A stretch of 24,414 nucleotides of DNA from a virus. Position numbers and translations under genes: made by a program. The notes beneath the pieces are model-generated. The model saw only the letters and a program-made list of their open reading frames with translations. It was not told the DNA's origin and ran no database searches. This document shows positions 1 to 6,029 of the stretch, one piece after another; the first letter of the stretch is position 1, and each line of letters begins with the position of its first letter. Location of the stretch: the IMG/VR virus record IMGVR_UViG_3300045120_000065, positions 1-24,414 of that record; one strand, 5' to 3'.

Positions 1-240
1 GCAGTGGATTACGTTAACGGTTTGTTTGCCGATAACGTACAGGATATGTTGGTGCTCTCGTCAATCCACAAAGCCAAAGGTCGAGAGTGGAAGCGTGTTT
101 TCTGGCTTGATCGCCACAGCACTTGCCCTTCCAAGTGGGCAAGGCAAGCGTGGCAGCAGGAGCAGGAGCGTAACTTGATGTACGTTGCGGCAACCCGCGC
201 GCAGGAGTTGCTGGTTGATCTAGAACCCGCATTACAATAA
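1..240 (+). CDS. UvrD/Rep-like superfamily 1 helicase, C-terminal fragment
   Basis: The frame is open at the left edge, so only the last 79 residues are present. Two SF1A helicase motifs are visible. A motif V-like LSSIHKAKGREW (residues 19-30) corresponds to the family's HxxKGxEW. A motif VI-like ERNLMYVAATRA (56-67) carries the arginine that contacts ATP. In this family these motifs close the second RecA-like domain and couple ATP hydrolysis to 3'-5' translocation on DNA. The protein ends only about 12 residues after motif VI, so it lacks the long C-terminal extension of cellular UvrD and looks like a compact phage helicase. A role in phage replication or recombination is inferred, supported by the RuvC-like gene downstream. 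The upstream motifs I-IV lie outside the window. Confidence 0.88.
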   Translation, partial: AVDYVNGLFADNVQDMLVLSSIHKAKGREWKRVFWLDRHSTCPSKWARQAWQQEQERNLMYVAATRAQELLVDLEPALQ

Positions 241-253
241 ACCGGAGAGAAAA

Positions 254-436
254 ATGTCAGCACTAAAAAAGCAGAAGGAAGAACGCGATCCCGCCGTCTG
301 TTCGATTTGTTACGATCGCTACGACGGCTGGAGCCACAATGCCGAGCCGGTTAATAATGGTCGCTGCTGCAGCATATGTAACGACACCATTGTTATTCCG
401 GCACGGATACGGCAGCTCAGCGGAGGAAAACTGTAA
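254..436 (+). CDS. Small zinc-ribbon protein
   Basis: A 60-residue protein with two Cys pairs, C16-x2-C19 and C39-x2-C42, plus an extra C38 and H28. This is the layout of a treble-clef or zinc-ribbon knuckle. The segment around GWSHNAEPVNNGRCC resembles a short conserved protein found in many phages, usually annotated as hypothetical. The start follows GGAGAGAAAA with good spacing. The stop overlaps the next ATG by one base (TAATG), so translation is probably coupled. Zinc binding is inferred from the cysteines, and the biological role is unknown. It may bind nucleic acid, given the neighbouring helicase and resolvase. Confidence 0.75.
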   Translation: MSALKKQKEERDPAVCSICYDRYDGWSHNAEPVNNGRCCSICNDTIVIPARIRQLSGGKL

Positions 437-1239
437 TGGACTTTAGCAAAATGACAGGTCCGCAGCTCGCTGCGGCCTGGAACGAAATGGTACTGACGGC
501 GGTCGATCTTGGCATCCCCGTCAGTAGCGTCAAGAAGTTTGCCGATCAAAAATCTGGACGTGCGCGTTGCGAAAAACTGCACGCGCAAATCCAAAGTCAG
601 TTGTTAGGTGGTAATACTAAAACTGAAGAAGACGATCTGAGCATTCCACCATTCCTTCGGCGTAAGCCGGGAGATCGCATCGTCGTCCCCTCGACGCCGA
701 CACTTGCTCCAGCGAGACGACCGATAATTACCGGCGACAAGCCGGGACGAGACTGGCGTATCCCAAAGGGTATGTCAGATGAAGAAGGCCGCGCGATGCT
801 TGCACGGCAGGAGGAAAGTAAGAAGCAGAAGGCTGCAGAGCGTATCAAGAAACTTCAGGAGAAAAAAGCAGAACGCGATGCAGAAAAGTTAGCGCAGGTC
901 AATGCCAAACGCGAAGCGAAAGGCTTGGATGCGATAACGTCGTTAACCCGTAAACCAAAACAAGTAAAACAGGAGACTGACGAGATGTCTAAGTCGAAGA
1001 AGAGTGCCAAAGCAAAGTCCAAGTCTGCGAACGGTTCGTGGATGTCCAATGACGCGGTGATTACCAAGCTCGAAAAGGGCAAGGAATACGACCCGCGTAA
1101 GGGTACCACTGCCTCCAAGTTGTGGGATAGCATCCGCAACGGCATGACCGTCGCTGCGTACAAGGAAAAAGGCAAAGCGCCTGCGATGCCTTACCTGCGT
1201 TGGTTCATGGCGCACAACTACGTGAAGGTCACGGGCTAA
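436..1239 (+). CDS. Lys-rich phage protein, possible nucleic-acid binding
   Basis: A 267-residue protein in three visible parts. The N-terminal ~60 residues begin with a helical TGPQLAAAWNEMV segment. A Pro-rich linker follows (around IPPFLRRKPGDR), and then a long Lys/Glu/Ala-rich helix at about 120-165 that is probably coiled coil. After a second Lys/Ser-rich linker (about 182-202), a compact C-terminal domain (about 203-267) contains NDAVITKLEKGKEYDPRKG and ends in YLRWFMAHNYVKVTG. The high Lys content suggests DNA or RNA contact, but I recognise no named family. The start overlaps the previous stop (TAATG). The gene is followed directly by a strong terminator, so it closes the first transcription unit. 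Confidence 0.7.
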   Translation: MDFSKMTGPQLAAAWNEMVLTAVDLGIPVSSVKKFADQKSGRARCEKLHAQIQSQLLGGNTKTEEDDLSIPPFLRRKPGDRIVVPSTPTLAPARRPIITGDKPGRDWRIPKGMSDEEGRAMLARQEESKKQKAAERIKKLQEKKAERDAEKLAQVNAKREAKGLDAITSLTRKPKQVKQETDEMSKSKKSAKAKSKSANGSWMSNDAVITKLEKGKEYDPRKGTTASKLWDSIRNGMTVAAYKEKGKAPAMPYLRWFMAHNYVKVTG

Positions 1240-1252
1240 TCGGCTCGGTCAC

Positions 1253-1284
1253 AAAAGGCGGCACCTTAACGGGTGCTGCCTTTT
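1253..1284 (+). terminator. Rho-independent terminator
   Basis: The GC-rich stem pairs GGCGGCACC with GGTGCTGCC (one G-U pair) around a short TTAAC-type loop. It is flanked by AAAA on the left and TTTT on the right. It sits 13 bases after the stop of the Lys-rich protein gene. The AAAA/TTTT flanks extend the stem and give the 3' U-run expected for termination of the plus-strand transcript. Confidence 0.85.
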
Positions 1285-1307
1285 CGTGTTTTGCAAAGGA
1301 GTTCATG

Positions 1308-1589
1308 ATGCGCAAGTTAAAACTAGTACCAGGAAAAGTTTCGTACTCTCCGATGGAGCGCAAACTATTCAGCTACCTTGCGCGCGGAAAGAAACTGAGC
1401 TCCACCGTGTTGCTGCAGCGGCTTTACAAAGATGCAGTTAATAAACATTTCCATGCTCGCGAGACGATGAATGCGTCGCTCACGTCGTTAAAGAAAAAGC
1501 TAGCCTTTAACAGATCACCGATCGTGCTGTGTAATTCCGCACTCTCGGGTCCGAAACCAAAGGAATGGTGGTTGGAGAAACGCCGATGA
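1308..1589 (+). CDS. Small winged-helix-like protein
   Basis: A 93-residue basic protein. AAAGGAG at 1295-1301 places the start at the second of two adjacent ATGs (1308, spacing 6); 1305 is possible but too close. The layout has a helical segment SPMERKLFSYLARGKKLSSTVLLQRLY, a second helix around ARETMNASLTSLKKKL, and a C-terminal hairpin-like PIVLCNS plus Lys/Trp tail. This resembles a winged helix of the OmpR C-terminal kind, so DNA binding is plausible but not proven. It is the first gene after the terminator, so it either has its own promoter or depends on read-through. Its stop overlaps the RuvC-like ATG (ATGA). Confidence 0.6.
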   Translation: MRKLKLVPGKVSYSPMERKLFSYLARGKKLSSTVLLQRLYKDAVNKHFHARETMNASLTSLKKKLAFNRSPIVLCNSALSGPKPKEWWLEKRR

Positions 1590-2029
1590 AAATAATTGCT
1601 TTCGATCTTGGCTCGACCATTGGCTGGGCAGCGAATTATTCTGGCTACCTGCAAACCGGCCATCACACGTTTACCGGCACACGGGTGCAACGCTTCGCAG
1701 CCATTCAAGGCTGGCTGGCAGAGCTGAACTGGCGGTCAGTAAAGGTGGTGGTCTATGAGACCCCGCTGGTGCGCGGGCAGGACGCCACCCGCATCCTCTG
1801 GGGCATCGCAGCCTTGCTGGAAGCCGCAGCTACCCGCGCGCAGCTGCCTATCCTGGACGTTGCAGTGCCCACCATCAAAAAATTTGCGGCGGGCAAAGGG
1901 TTTGCATCCAAGTTGGAAATGCTGGCGGCAGCCCAAAAATTCGGGTATACTGGCAGCGACGAGCACGAAGCAGACGCGACTTGTTTACTAAATTATGCTG
2001 CAGCTAATTTAGAAGCGAGATCCCCATGA
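1586..2029 (+). CDS. RuvC-like Holliday-junction resolvase
   Basis: A 147-residue RNase H-fold nuclease of the RuvC family. The first strand, IIAFDLGSTIGWA, carries the catalytic D7. The second acidic residue is E58 in VVVYETP. A conserved Lys/Gly segment, VPTIKKFAAGKGFASK (94-109), precedes the acidic cluster SDEHEADA (124-131), which matches the family's final D/E-x-x-EADA motif. The length is close to phage RuvC-like enzymes and a little short of bacterial RuvC (about 170). The expected activity is metal-dependent symmetric cleavage of four-way or branched DNA, resolving replication or recombination intermediates before packaging. A start at 1586 is chosen because it has GGAG eight bases upstream and an ATGA overlap with the previous gene. 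An upstream in-frame GTG would add seven residues before the conserved strand. Confidence 0.85.
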   Translation: MKIIAFDLGSTIGWAANYSGYLQTGHHTFTGTRVQRFAAIQGWLAELNWRSVKVVVYETPLVRGQDATRILWGIAALLEAAATRAQLPILDVAVPTIKKFAAGKGFASKLEMLAAAQKFGYTGSDEHEADATCLLNYAAANLEARSP

Positions 2030-2490
2030 CGGATCATAATCCTTTCTTGGCTTATGCCGCCAAGATGGCTCCATGGGCAGAAAAGAAAAAGTTGCGCGCG
2101 GCTGAACGCGCAATGAACCGCGCACAAAAGAAAGCGATGATCAAGGCGCTGAGCGAGCGCGACTTGTTATTACGGCTCTGGAAAAAATGGCAGACTGAAG
2201 TTGTCAACGCCGAATTGGAAGGACCGTATCAAAAAGATATCAAGGCGCTTATCGATGCGTTAAATAAACTATCCCTTCGTGATGAAAAACGATTGGTAAG
2301 TTTGATACGCAAAGGTCCATGGCTTGATGCACCGCCAGACATTCGTTATCTGGTGCTGCGGCTGGTCGATGCGCAGCTAATTAAGTTAAATGAGCAAGCC
2401 GAGCTGCCGCCGTTTAACGATGCGTTACCGGGAGAACCACTAACCGCGTTCCAGATAATCCGCGCTGACTTAATGGAGAAGACCCCATGA
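2026..2490 (+). CDS. Conserved-looking phage protein of unknown function
   Basis: A 154-residue, mostly helical and strongly charged protein. The N-terminal ~45 residues are rich in Lys, Arg and Ala. The most distinctive part is the C-terminal half, from DEKRLVSLIRKGPWLDAPPD through LVLRLVDAQLIKLNEQAELPPFNDALPGEP. No enzyme motif, membrane segment or signal peptide is visible. It starts by an ATGA overlap with the RuvC-like gene and ends by an ATGA overlap with the next gene. It is therefore part of the same translationally coupled set and may act in DNA metabolism, but that is only inferred from position. Confidence 0.65.
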   Translation: MTDHNPFLAYAAKMAPWAEKKKLRAAERAMNRAQKKAMIKALSERDLLLRLWKKWQTEVVNAELEGPYQKDIKALIDALNKLSLRDEKRLVSLIRKGPWLDAPPDIRYLVLRLVDAQLIKLNEQAELPPFNDALPGEPLTAFQIIRADLMEKTP

Positions 2491-2717
2491 GGGATAAGGC
2501 TGCTGGTGCTGCGTCGGCTCAAGCACAAAGCTCTTCTCCGCCAGTTATTCGCGGAATGGCGAATACGTTATGCGATAGCGATACAGACCTGACAGATATG
2601 ACCGCTATCATTACGCGGCTGGTCGTTGCTGGCTGGCCTGCAGATCAAATCGAAAAACATTACGTGTCTGCAGTAACGATGGCTATGATGAGGAAGATCA
2701 ATGCGCGCAGAACTTAG
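2487..2717 (+). CDS. Small unknown protein
   Basis: A 76-residue protein that starts by ATGA overlap with the preceding gene. The N-terminal ~30 residues are Ala/Ser/Gln-rich and look unstructured. The rest, beginning DLTDMTAIITRLVVAGWPADQIEKHY, looks like two or three helices and could be a small helix-turn-helix, but no family is recognised. It ends with TAG, a stop used by only three genes in this window. The reading frame of the next small gene overlaps its last 17 bases. Confidence 0.55.
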   Translation: MRDKAAGAASAQAQSSSPPVIRGMANTLCDSDTDLTDMTAIITRLVVAGWPADQIEKHYVSAVTMAMMRKINARRT

Positions 2718-2844
2718 GCATGACAACGGTGAAAATCCTCACAGCATTCCTTGTGAAGATCCGCTGTTAGTAAAATTAATAGAAGTCCACGGGGATCGTC
2801 GTTACGAGTCTTTGAACCTTGAAACCAAACGGAGGGGTAAATGA
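2701..2844 (+). CDS. 47-residue unknown protein
   Basis: A short gene supported by context. Its ATG at 2701 has AGGA seven bases upstream. It fills the otherwise empty gap between two coupled genes, and its TGA overlaps the next ATG (ATGA) as at neighbouring junctions. The product starts MRAELRHDNGENPHSIPCED, is polar and has a single Cys at residue 18. No motif is recognised. The first 17 bases overlap the end of the previous gene in another frame. Without this gene the gap of about 120 bases would be unusually long for this operon. Confidence 0.55.
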   Translation: MRAELRHDNGENPHSIPCEDPLLVKLIEVHGDRRYESLNLETKRRGK

Positions 2845-3221
2845 ATACTGCAATCCGCACGGCTACGCCACAGCGTAATGGAGGCGAACAATTGCCAGAA
2901 CATCGGCAGAAAACTGTAGAGGCCGGACTTGCCACTTATCAAATGGTGCTGGCTGAACGTGACGCACTCGAAGTTAAATTGCGTGACGCCACCATGAAAA
3001 TCGAGGCACTGACTGTGCAGCTCGATAGTCTCAAAGGCGTCGTCAACATGATGGAGAGTACGTACCTCTCGACCAAAATGGAAATGGAGAACCGCGTCAA
3101 CACGCACATGGCACAGCGCGACGAAGCGGTATCCCGCACTGCGTCGTTAGAAACAACATTAGCGAATATCTTCGTCATGCTGCGTAACACAATTACCGAG
3201 CCAGAGCATGGAGCCACCTGA
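2841..3221 (+). CDS. Coiled-coil protein of unknown function
   Basis: A 126-residue protein dominated by heptad-like helix from about residue 24 to 110. Segments such as AERDALEVKLRDATMKIEAL and MEMENRVNTHMAQRDEAV alternate hydrophobic and charged positions in coiled-coil fashion. There is no signal peptide and no clear membrane helix. The ATG overlaps the preceding 47-residue gene and is preceded by GGAGGGG (2831-2837), a strong ribosome binding site. It is probably a homo-oligomeric scaffold or accessory protein. Function unknown. Confidence 0.65.
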   Translation: MNTAIRTATPQRNGGEQLPEHRQKTVEAGLATYQMVLAERDALEVKLRDATMKIEALTVQLDSLKGVVNMMESTYLSTKMEMENRVNTHMAQRDEAVSRTASLETTLANIFVMLRNTITEPEHGAT

Positions 3222-3843
3222 CGTGATCCGAAGACCGTGCATGGGACTGCCACCCGGTACGCCGTGTCCGACGCATCTATGGGGGACGTGGCCGAAGGAT
3301 TGTATCTGCTACCAAGAGGGGAATTATCCAATGGGACGCGATCGCTTAACGTGGATCGTCATCGGTATATTCTTCGCGGTTGCAACTATCTTGTTTACGT
3401 GGATTGCGATCGATCTTGCCTTCGGAGCAGACGTTGATACTTCGTGCATGACGAAGGCGCAAGCCGCAGCCAAGTACCCGCGCCAATGGCTCTACTGGCA
3501 CGGCGCTGGTCATTGTTGGGATAACCACGCGGGACATTACACCAGCCGCGTTGCCGTCTACGGTAAGCAAAACAGTTTAAAATTACCATCACCCAAACCC
3601 GACGCGAATGGTAACGTAGCGCACCATAGCGGCAGGCCAATCGAAACGATCGACGAGGCTAGACCAACGATCGCGTACCCGGCACTCATGAGTGGAGGCG
3701 GCACCGACGATACAATGCTGCAGCCGCAAGCCATGACAGATTGGCCGGTAATTATTGATTTTGATACGGAGCCTCCACGCTTTATACCGTGGCAGCAACG
3801 TATCTCATTCTTTGTGGCAACGGAAAATGAGGGCAAGCCGTAA
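3208..3843 (+). CDS. Membrane-anchored protein with Cys-containing periplasmic domain
   Basis: A 211-residue protein with one transmembrane helix at about 48-70 (LTWIVIGIFFAVATILFTW). It is followed by a soluble region that includes SCMTKAQAAAKYPRQWLYWHG and a GHCWDN pair. That motif resembles short Cys/Trp/His repeats in secreted hypothetical proteins of rhizobia-like bacteria. The N-terminal 41 residues hold four cysteines (C12, C20, C32, C34). The start at 3208 overlaps the previous gene by 14 bases and has only a weak ribosome site. An in-frame ATG at 3331 has AGAGGGG nine bases upstream and would make the protein begin just before the membrane helix, so the true start is uncertain. It lies immediately before the sorting-signal genes. 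Confidence 0.6.
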   Translation: MEPPDVIRRPCMGLPPGTPCPTHLWGTWPKDCICYQEGNYPMGRDRLTWIVIGIFFAVATILFTWIAIDLAFGADVDTSCMTKAQAAAKYPRQWLYWHGAGHCWDNHAGHYTSRVAVYGKQNSLKLPSPKPDANGNVAHHSGRPIETIDEARPTIAYPALMSGGGTDDTMLQPQAMTDWPVIIDFDTEPPRFIPWQQRISFFVATENEGKP

Positions 3844-3873
3844 TATAAATTGCCTTCATCCTAGGAGAAGTAA

Positions 3874-4593
3874 ATGAAGAAACTTGTTGGAATGCTGGCA
3901 GCAATACCGCTGCTAGTTCTGGCTGGGGTACCAGCCGGTGCTGCGACGTTCAACCTATCAGGTTGTTGCGGGACAGGACCGTTTGGCACTGCAACCGGCG
4001 TTGATCTGGGAGCACAAACCGGATCGACGGATACCGTTGAGATCACCGTGCAGATGTCTCCGAACTTCATCCTCGACACAGGGTCGCACTTTGCGGCCAC
4101 GTTCTCGCTGGTGGGTACGGGACGTGTGAACGCGCTGAACCTCGACGCACTCAACGGAGGCAACCCGCCTAACTTCTTTGACACCAACACCCATCAGACG
4201 GTGGTCGCAAACTTTTACTCGAACTCGCCATTTGGCGCTTTCAGTGATGCGATTACCGGCAACTGTGGGTCGGGGTCATCGAGTGGCGGGTGCGGCACGA
4301 AGCTGGTGTTTGATATCACCAACTTCCAAGGCTTCGCCGCCGCGACCAACCTGTTCGATCAGCCTCCGGCTGGCGGACCTCTGTCATCGGTCTTCATGGC
4401 CGTTGACATCATCGACAACCAAGCTGGTGCGAACTACGGAAACACTGGCGCGGTTGGGCTGAGCCTAGCACCTGAAATCAATCCGCTTGGTTCACCAACA
4501 CCAATCCCCGGTGCTGTCTGGTTGTTTGCCAGCGGTATCGGTGGTCTCGGCGCGTTAATGCGCCGCCGAAAGAAGAAAGTGGTGGCTGCTTAA
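3874..4593 (+). CDS. Secreted VPLPA/PEP-CTERM-type sorting protein A
   Basis: A 239-residue protein with both ends typical of exosortase substrates. The N-terminus is a Sec signal peptide (MKKLVGMLAAIPLLVLAGVP, likely cleavage after A23). The C-terminus has the short motif PTPIPGAVW (208-216), a hydrophobic helix (about 216-229) and a basic end (RRRKKK, 230-235). In the PEP-CTERM/VPLPA-CTERM family this tripartite tail is recognised by a membrane exosortase that cleaves at the motif and releases or anchors the protein at the envelope, usually together with exopolysaccharide genes. The mature region (24-207) is Gly/Asn/Thr-rich, probably beta, with a CC pair at 31-32 and two Cys in a Gly/Ser loop. 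GGAG lies nine bases before the ATG. No exosortase is in the window, so host processing is inferred. Confidence 0.82.
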   Translation: MKKLVGMLAAIPLLVLAGVPAGAATFNLSGCCGTGPFGTATGVDLGAQTGSTDTVEITVQMSPNFILDTGSHFAATFSLVGTGRVNALNLDALNGGNPPNFFDTNTHQTVVANFYSNSPFGAFSDAITGNCGSGSSSGGCGTKLVFDITNFQGFAAATNLFDQPPAGGPLSSVFMAVDIIDNQAGANYGNTGAVGLSLAPEINPLGSPTPIPGAVWLFASGIGGLGALMRRRKKKVVAA

Positions 4594-4614
4594 TTCTTTC
4601 GGATCAAATAATAC

Positions 4615-4638
4615 CCGTCGCGCAATGTCGTGCGACGG
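4615..4638 (+). other. Hairpin between the two sorting-protein genes
   Basis: CCGTCGCGC (4615-4623) pairs with GTGCGACGG (4630-4638), with one G-U pair and a six-base loop. Only three T follow, so it is a poor terminator. It may protect or partly attenuate the transcript between the two sorting-protein genes. A perfect 10-base palindrome, TCTGATCAGA (4646-4655), follows and overlaps the AGAGG ribosome site of the second gene. Confidence 0.5.
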
Positions 4639-4666
4639 TTTCACTTCTGATCAGAGGTAACAAAGC

Positions 4667-5335
4667 ATGAAGAAACTTATGCTTGCGACAGTCGCGGTGA
4701 TGCTGCTGTCTGCTCCTGCTTGGGCAGATACCATTACCATGACTGCAAAGGTTGACGGCGTAACTGTCGCCGTCGATAGCAGTGCCGATGGGAACTTGGA
4801 CATCTCTGCCCAATCCTTCGGCCCTGCGTTCAACGTCAACTCCCTGAGCATCAATACGGAGACATTCTTAGCGGTCCCCGATCTGCTCAGCACTAACACG
4901 CTGAACGTCAACCAGTCAGTCGGTGGCAATCACCAGCTGACTATCGACATCAAGGGGTTCGGTCTTGCCGGTCCCAATGCGGTCGTAGCGTTGCTATCCT
5001 CGTTCAGCGTCACGGGCCTGACTGCTGGATGGTCTGCTCAGGAGCAGACGTTCATCAACGGTGTTCTGCTGGCCGATACTGGCGTATTCACCGCCACATC
5101 GGACAGTGCGTTCTCCGTCAACAATGCTGTCGTGACCGGGCTGTTCACGGCAGAAGCACTCTACACCATCAACTCAGTTGGCATTGGTCGTTTCAACGGC
5201 GGCATTGATATTTCCGCAGCCGAAACACCATTGCCAGCCGCGATCTGGGGCTTTGCCAGCGCGATTGGTGGTGCAGCTATCATGATGCGTCGCAGGCGGA
5301 AAGCTAAGTCCGCTTGGGATGTATCGCATGCGTAA
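4667..5335 (+). CDS. Secreted VPLPA/PEP-CTERM-type sorting protein B
   Basis: A 222-residue protein with a clear signal peptide (residues 1-20, ending APAWA before D21). Its C-terminal sorting signal is TPLPAAIW (187-194), a hydrophobic helix (about 193-207) and RRRRK (208-212). TPLPAAIW is close to the canonical VPLPA motif. The mature domain is Val/Ser/Thr/Asn-rich, likely all-beta, and has no Cys. It does not look like a simple copy of protein A, so the pair shares architecture rather than obvious sequence. The basic stretch is followed by ten extra residues (213-222), which is longer than usual. AGAGG lies about nine bases before the ATG. A tiny membrane-peptide gene overlaps the 3' end. 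Envelope display or release after exosortase cleavage is inferred from the family. Confidence 0.82.
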   Translation: MKKLMLATVAVMLLSAPAWADTITMTAKVDGVTVAVDSSADGNLDISAQSFGPAFNVNSLSINTETFLAVPDLLSTNTLNVNQSVGGNHQLTIDIKGFGLAGPNAVVALLSSFSVTGLTAGWSAQEQTFINGVLLADTGVFTATSDSAFSVNNAVVTGLFTAEALYTINSVGIGRFNGGIDISAAETPLPAAIWGFASAIGGAAIMMRRRRKAKSAWDVSHA

Positions 5336-5426
5336 GCTGCCGTCCCTGCATGGCGTAGTCACGATCATGCTGCTCGCATCTAGCGCGGGTCTCATGATCT
5401 GGCTCATCGCAGGTGGTGGTTTCTAA
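5319..5426 (+). CDS. 35-residue single-pass membrane peptide
   Basis: The reading frame starts at ATG 5319, or at ATG 5328 for a 32-residue form, and overlaps the last 17 bases of sorting gene B in another frame. The product begins MYRMRKLPSLHG and then has one hydrophobic helix (about GVVTIMLLASSAGLMIWLIA) and a GGGF end. The basic N-terminus suggests N-in topology. There is no strong ribosome site, so expression would rely on coupling to the upstream gene. It could be an accessory of the sorting proteins, but a chance open frame over a short stretch cannot be excluded. Confidence 0.4.
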   Translation: MYRMRKLPSLHGVVTIMLLASSAGLMIWLIAGGGF

Positions 5427-5430
5427 ATAG

Positions 5431-5449
5431 CAGGGGAGATGTAACCCTG
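5431..5449 (+). other. Small hairpin before the long-stem terminator
   Basis: CAGGG (5431-5435) pairs with CCCTG (5445-5449) around a nine-base loop. It lies seven bases before the long terminator stem and may fold with it as one structured 3' end of the sorting-gene transcript. There is no independent evidence for function. Confidence 0.3.
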
Positions 5450-5455
5450 TTATGG

Positions 5456-5538
5456 CCCGCACGGAGGAGCTTTAAGCTGTAGGAGACTCAACACTCCCAC
5501 TACCGAAAGCGCCACAACCTCCGTGCGGGTTTCTTTTT
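5456..5538 (+). terminator. Long-stem structured terminator
   Basis: A perfect 12-base stem joins CCCGCACGGAGG (5456-5467) to CCTCCGTGCGGG (5518-5529) and is followed by TTTCTTTTT. The 50-base interior is itself structured: GCTTT (5469-5473) can pair with AAAGC (5506-5510), and GTAG/CTAC (5479-5482/5500-5503) can pair inside that. This makes an elongated hairpin rather than the compact hairpin usual for intrinsic terminators. It ends transcription of the sorting-gene unit. The ribosome site AAGGAG of the next gene begins directly after the U-run. Confidence 0.75.
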
Positions 5539-5550
5539 AAGGAGCATAAT

Positions 5551-5691
5551 ATGAAGAAACGTAATCACACAGCTATCGCCAAGAAAGTTGCGCGTGTACG
5601 CAAGCGTATGAAACTAGCACGGCTCGAAAAAGATTACCGCCGCATTCTGCCCTGCCCAAACTTTGGCGTACGTAATGACCAAAGAAGATAA
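5551..5691 (+). CDS. 46-residue basic protein
   Basis: ATG 5551 is preceded by a strong AAGGAG (5539-5544) at six bases. The product starts MKKRNHTAIAKKVARVRKRM and is very rich in Lys and Arg, probably one amphipathic basic helix followed by LPCPNFGV. Nucleic-acid binding is a guess from charge. It lies just behind a terminator, so it needs read-through or its own promoter, and I see no convincing promoter. Its end overlaps the next gene by 17 bases. Confidence 0.55.
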   Translation: MKKRNHTAIAKKVARVRKRMKLARLEKDYRRILPCPNFGVRNDQRR

Positions 5692-5908
5692 AATTGCTAT
5701 TTCCTGTCTCTTCGCGTTCATCGCTGCAGGTGGAATTTATTTTTATTATGATCTGCAGACACCTTGGTATAAGGTCAAGGAATTTTGCAAGCCACGACAC
5801 TTCACCGGAGGCTTTATTAAAAAGAACGGCAAGTGGGGTTGCATCAATCGTTACGGCAATCAAATATTTATGGAAGACATTCTGATCTGGGAACCGCACG
5901 TGAAATAA
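5675..5908 (+). CDS. Small membrane protein
   Basis: A 77-residue protein with an N-terminal membrane helix at about 7-25 (IAISCLFAFIAAGGIYFYY) and a short soluble domain containing FTGGFIKKNGKWGC. It has Cys at 11, 38 and 56. ATG 5675 is preferred over the upstream TTG 5663. It has no clear ribosome site and overlaps the preceding basic gene, which suggests coupled translation. It is the last plus-strand gene before the convergent junction. Function unknown. Confidence 0.55.
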   Translation: MTKEDKIAISCLFAFIAAGGIYFYYDLQTPWYKVKEFCKPRHFTGGFIKKNGKWGCINRYGNQIFMEDILIWEPHVK

Positions 5909-5942
5909 AAAGGACCGCTGCGAGGGGTGCCCACAGCGGTCC
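5905..5942 (-). terminator. Terminator of the minus-strand operon
   Basis: GGACCGCTG (5912-5920) and CAGCGGTCC (5934-5942) form a perfect nine-base stem with a 13-base loop. On the plus strand the left flank is TAAAAA, so the minus-strand RNA has a U-run directly after the stem. This polarity fits termination of the long structural-gene transcript coming from the right. It has no U-run in the plus direction. Confidence 0.75.
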
Positions 5943-5959
5943 AAGTCTTGGGTAGGAAG

Positions 5960-5984
5960 AAAGGCAGCCGGAGGGACTGCCTTT
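5960..5984. terminator. Symmetric hairpin, possible bidirectional terminator
   Basis: AAAGGCAG (5960-5967) pairs perfectly with CTGCCTTT (5977-5984) around a nine-base loop. Both strands give A-rich left and U-ending right arms, so it could act in both directions. The U-runs are only three bases, so it is weaker than its neighbour. Confidence 0.55.
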
Positions 5985-6026
5985 GTCGGTGCCAAAGCCG
6001 ACTACATAAGGACGATCGCGCGTCCT
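5985..6026. other. Two further hairpins in the convergent junction
   Basis: GTCGG (5985-5989) pairs with CCGAC (5998-6002), and AGGACG (6009-6014) pairs with CGTCCT (6021-6026). Neither has a long U-run. Together with the two preceding hairpins they fill the gap between the last plus-strand gene and the last minus-strand gene. Confidence 0.45.
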
Positions 6027-6029
6027 AAT

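Noticed and set aside
3841-3852. TAATATAAAT as a -10 promoter box before sorting gene A
   Set aside because: AT-rich, but I found no -35-like element at a suitable distance, so it is left as unproven.
4646-4655. Palindrome TCTGATCAGA as an operator
   Set aside because: A single ten-base palindrome overlapping a ribosome site is expected by chance at this scale and is not repeated elsewhere that I could see.
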